From NCBI GenBank assembly GCA_011525265.1, contig WTHV01000150.1:1-7939 (forward strand): a stretch of 7,939 bases of DNA, written 5' to 3'. The notes under the pieces are model-generated. The model was not told where the DNA came from. It saw only the letters and a program-made list of their open reading frames with translations, and ran no database searches. Positions 5,984 through 7,939 of this stretch are shown here, one piece after another. The translations under genes and the position numbers were made by a program. How positions within the stretch are numbered: the stretch's first letter is position 1; the number at the start of each line of letters is the position of its first letter. The stretch comes from Alphaproteobacteria bacterium (lineage in GTDB: Bacteria > Pseudomonadota > Alphaproteobacteria > Puniceispirillales > Puniceispirillaceae).

Positions 5984-6328
5984 ATGCGTTTTTCTCTTAA
6001 CACAATCTTTATATTTGGCGTAATGTTGCACGCACCTGCCTTTGGCGCTGACAAGATGATTTGCGCGTTTAAAGGTGTGGGAAGCAAAGAATTTGTGCGC
6101 ACGTCAGATGGGACAGCCTTTATTGGTGATGATGACAAAATATTGACAGTGCTTGAAACAGAGCGGTTTTTGCAATTGCGCACTGCCGAAATTGACCCTG
6201 ATTATGTCACAAACCCCTTTACCGTCTATTTGATTGACAAAGACACAAAGCGTATCCGCCAGATATCAGCAGCGATGCGTGCTGCCCCTATGATGGCAGA
6301 TGGTGTTTGCACCTTTTCATCAGACTAA
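5984..6328 (+). CDS. Exported small protein with two cysteines, hypothetical
   Basis: A 114-aa protein of unknown family. Residues 1-22 look like a Sec signal peptide: basic start, hydrophobic core NTIFIFGVML, then APAFGA with probable cleavage before Asp23. The mature part of about 92 residues has exactly two cysteines, one at each end: Cys27 in MICAFK and Cys109 in GVCTFSSD. A periplasmic disulfide linking the ends is likely. The middle reads like alternating beta strands (GTAFIGDDDKILTVLE; NPFTVYLIDKDTKRIRQIS). The ribosome binding site is weak, and the gene sits 18 nt after the 89-aa membrane protein gene, so it may depend on read-through translation. It ends 6 nt from the convergent dehydrogenase gene. 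Confidence 0.72.
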   Translation: MRFSLNTIFIFGVMLHAPAFGADKMICAFKGVGSKEFVRTSDGTAFIGDDDKILTVLETERFLQLRTAEIDPDYVTNPFTVYLIDKDTKRIRQISAAMRAAPMMADGVCTFSSD

Positions 6329-6341
6329 CCTCTGCTAGAGG
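6329..6341. repeat. Short inverted repeat at a convergent gene junction
   Basis: CCTCT, a GCT loop and AGAGG form a perfect 5-bp stem spanning the 6-nt gap and the stop codon of the minus-strand dehydrogenase gene. Its place between two convergent stops suggests a bidirectional transcript end, but no T-run follows on either strand, so I do not call it a terminator. Confidence 0.35.
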
Positions 6342-7300
6342 CAGTTGCGTGGTGTCCCTTTGATGAAATGGTCAATATGCCCAACCAGTTGATCCCATAA
6401 GGCTTGCATAGCCTCTTCAGATGCCCATGCCACATGAGGCGTCACAAGCAGGTTCGGGCGGTGCAGATTTTGCATGATGATATGGTCATCCATCGGCGGC
6501 TCAGCTGTTAACACATCTAAAGCTGCCCCGGCAATCAGCCCCTCATCAAGCGCATCTATCACATCAGCCTCATTTACAAGACCGCCGCGTGATACATTGA
6601 TAATAAATGGTTTTTGTGTCATTTGACGAAACTCATCTCGGGCAAGATAATCTTTTGTCTCATCTGTTAAAGGGCAGTGCAGGGTGATGATATCGGCTTT
6701 TTGAAGAACCTCATCAAAAGCAATGTAGCCTTGTGGCGGGGTCTTATCGCCTTTGCGTCCTGCTTGCAGGATGGTCATGCCAAAGGCTTGTGCCAATTTT
6801 ATAACCCCCCGCCCAATAGAGCCAGAGCCAATCACGCCAAGAACACTGTCTTTTAAATCACGCATCGGGTAGGTGAAATAACAAAATTGCCCAGAGGCTT
6901 GCCAATCACCTGCCTTTACAGACGCGTGATAGGCAGAAATCGAACGACGCAGATTTAAAATCATCGCAAGCGTATGTTCTGGCACGGTATCTTGGGCATA
7001 ATCGCGGATATTTGAGACTGTGACGCCATGGTCATGACAGGCCGCAATATCAATCTTATCATAGCCCGTTGCCGATAGGGCAATCATCTTTAAATCAGGC
7101 AACGCTTCAAGATGCGCTCTTGTGATGGCGACCTTGTTTAATACCGCAATATCAGCCCCTTTTAGCCGCGCTACGACCTCATCAGGCGCGGTGCGCTCAT
7201 AAGAGACCCATTCATGCGCCTGAACTGGCCGATGAAGCGTCACAGACGGCCCAATAGTGGCACTGTCAAGATGAACAATATGAAAAGGTGTGTTGCGCAT
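6335..7300 (-). CDS. HprA-like D-2-hydroxyacid dehydrogenase (probable glycerate/hydroxypyruvate reductase)
   Basis: Cytoplasmic NAD(P)-dependent oxidoreductase of the D-isomer-specific 2-hydroxyacid dehydrogenase family. The best match is the HprA glycerate dehydrogenase type, which interconverts hydroxypyruvate and D-glycerate. The substrate loop ALSATGYDKID lies at 74-84, and the Rossmann motif is G158-x-G160-x-x-G163 in LGVIGSGSIGRG. The catalytic trio is Arg238 (NVSRGG), Glu267 (TAEPP) and His289 (TPHVAW). The length of 321 aa is normal, and the ending GTPRNCL resembles the family's GEPRN-type tail. At the end of the second Rossmann strand the sequence is LQAGRKGDK (178-186): the acidic residue that usually holds the NAD ribose is Gly181, followed by Arg-Lys, hinting at NADPH use. 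The ATG at 7300 has GAAGAGG (7307-7313, minus strand) 6 nt upstream. It is the second gene of an operon, 17 nt after the FAD oxidase gene. Other 2-keto acids are possible substrates. Confidence 0.9.
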   Translation of the reverse strand: MRNTPFHIVHLDSATIGPSVTLHRPVQAHEWVSYERTAPDEVVARLKGADIAVLNKVAITRAHLEALPDLKMIALSATGYDKIDIAACHDHGVTVSNIRDYAQDTVPEHTLAMILNLRRSISAYHASVKAGDWQASGQFCYFTYPMRDLKDSVLGVIGSGSIGRGVIKLAQAFGMTILQAGRKGDKTPPQGYIAFDEVLQKADIITLHCPLTDETKDYLARDEFRQMTQKPFIINVSRGGLVNEADVIDALDEGLIAGAALDVLTAEPPMDDHIIMQNLHRPNLLVTPHVAWASEEAMQALWDQLVGHIDHFIKGTPRNCL

Positions 7301-7317
7301 AGTATGCCTCTTCTTAG

Positions 7318-7939
7318 TTAGCCGCGATATGAGTCTAGCCTATCAAATCCACGTGCGAAATGGAGGTAGGGGGTTAGGCCTGTCTTTTGGATAAGGCGCC
7401 CCTTATAGGTAGAGGGGGAGACAAGTGGCAAAGGTAAGTCATCTGATGGTATGCCTGTTGCGGCATCGGCAAGGATTTTGCCCATCACATGCGCCATTGC
7501 CACACCGCGCCCATTATAGCCAAGGCCTGCTATCACCCCATCATCAAGCTGCAGCAAATGCGGAAGGCGGTTATCTGTGATCGCAATCTGACCACCCCAG
7601 CGATAGGGCCACTGGCAATCGGCCAATTGCGGGAAGGTGCGCTTGGCATCTTGTTTTAGCCAGTCAAAGCCAGATAATTGCCCCGTGCCTTTGCGTATGC
7701 CGATTGAGCCATAGATAATGCGGTTATCAGCCTCTATTCGCGCATACATGATCATACGGCGTGAGTCAGAGATAGAATGACCATGTGGCAAGATGTGTTT
7801 CACAAGCGCCTCATCAAGTGGCTCTGTGGCAATCTGAATAGGCGATAGGGGAATAATACTGCGCGCCAACTGACTGGTAAAACTATCTGATTTGTTCCCA
7901 AATAGATGGCTATAGGCATTTGTAGCAAGCAAGATTTTT
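7318..7939 (-). CDS. FAD-dependent amine/amino-acid oxidoreductase (DAO family, PuuB-like), C-terminal part
   Basis: Partial: the frame runs off the right edge, and only the last 206 residues of an expected ~430 are visible, so the N-terminal FAD-binding GxGxxG motif is missing. The first readable residues, KILLATNAYS, match the conserved strand before the FAD-contacting region of gamma-glutamylputrescine oxidase/glycine-sarcosine oxidase relatives. IQIATEPLDE, the RMIMYARIEADNRIIYG segment, RWGGQIAITDNRLPHL and the C-terminal FAD-contact motif GLGYNGRGVAMAHVMGKILAD follow in family order. The TTG at 7932 is an internal codon, not a start, because the reading frame and family alignment continue past it. 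Such enzymes oxidise a secondary or primary amine using O2, releasing aldehyde or keto acid; the substrate cannot be told from this half. The dehydrogenase gene follows after 17 nt in the same operon. Confidence 0.9.
   Translation of the reverse strand, partial: KILLATNAYSHLFGNKSDSFTSQLARSIIPLSPIQIATEPLDEALVKHILPHGHSISDSRRMIMYARIEADNRIIYGSIGIRKGTGQLSGFDWLKQDAKRTFPQLADCQWPYRWGGQIAITDNRLPHLLQLDDGVIAGLGYNGRGVAMAHVMGKILADAATGIPSDDLPLPLVSPSTYKGRLIQKTGLTPYLHFARGFDRLDSYRG

Noticed and set aside
5806..6183. A 125-codon minus-strand open frame across the 89-aa and 114-aa genes
   Set aside because: Its residues are rich in Ser, Arg, Leu and Ile without a clear domain. The plus-strand frames have a ribosome binding site, a signal peptide and membrane helices, which fit real genes better.
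7318..7932. A complete 204-aa protein starting at the TTG at 7932
   Set aside because: The frame continues to the window edge with residues (KIL) that extend the conserved family strand, so this is the C-terminal part of a longer protein.

Overview
The window looks like chromosomal DNA of a free-living, probably marine alphaproteobacterium. It is densely packed and moderately AT-rich by eye. The protein flavour (MalF/MalG/UgpC-type sugar importer, PuuB-like FAD oxidase, HprA-like dehydrogenase, a glutaredoxin-fold protein with the LEYGSYL...LKMWTGF...TFPM pattern) would fit the SAR116/Puniceispirillum group. That placement is inference from pattern recognition, not a search result.

Region 1 (1-4875, + strand) is one compact operon. 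It holds a MalF-type permease, a MalG-type permease overlapping it by one base, a cytoplasmic GH63-type glycosylglycerate hydrolase, and a MalK/UgpC-type ATPase. The substrate-binding protein is absent and probably lies just left of the window. The simplest reading is that an intact glycoside, with glucosylglycerate or mannosylglycerate the best guess, is imported and hydrolysed in the cytoplasm to a hexose and glycerate. Both permeases have unusual architecture. The MalF-like subunit carries a DUF11-like beta domain of about 120 residues inserted after TM1. The MalG-like subunit carries an extra hydrophobic N-terminal domain of about 135 residues. Together with the hydrolase, this is the best candidate here for a poorly described transport variant.

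Region 2 (4876-6328) holds small genes. An AT-rich intergenic stretch has three tandem ~14-bp repeats, a possible promoter and a hairpin. Next comes a glutaredoxin-fold protein with no cysteine at all (115 aa). Convergent to it is a short two-helix membrane protein (56 aa, minus strand, 5365-5535). A likely promoter region (5536-5695) then precedes a two-gene unit: an 89-aa membrane protein and a 114-aa exported protein with two cysteines. None of these can be given a firm function.

Region 3 (6335-7939, minus strand) is a two-gene operon reading inward from the right edge. It holds the C-terminal half of a DAO-family FAD-dependent amine/amino-acid oxidoreductase, then an HprA-like D-2-hydroxyacid (glycerate/hydroxypyruvate) dehydrogenase. 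The dehydrogenase could in principle handle glycerate released by region 1, but the two units are on opposite strands and separated by unrelated genes, so the link is only a hypothesis. I saw no rRNA, tRNA, CRISPR array, insertion sequence or phage gene.
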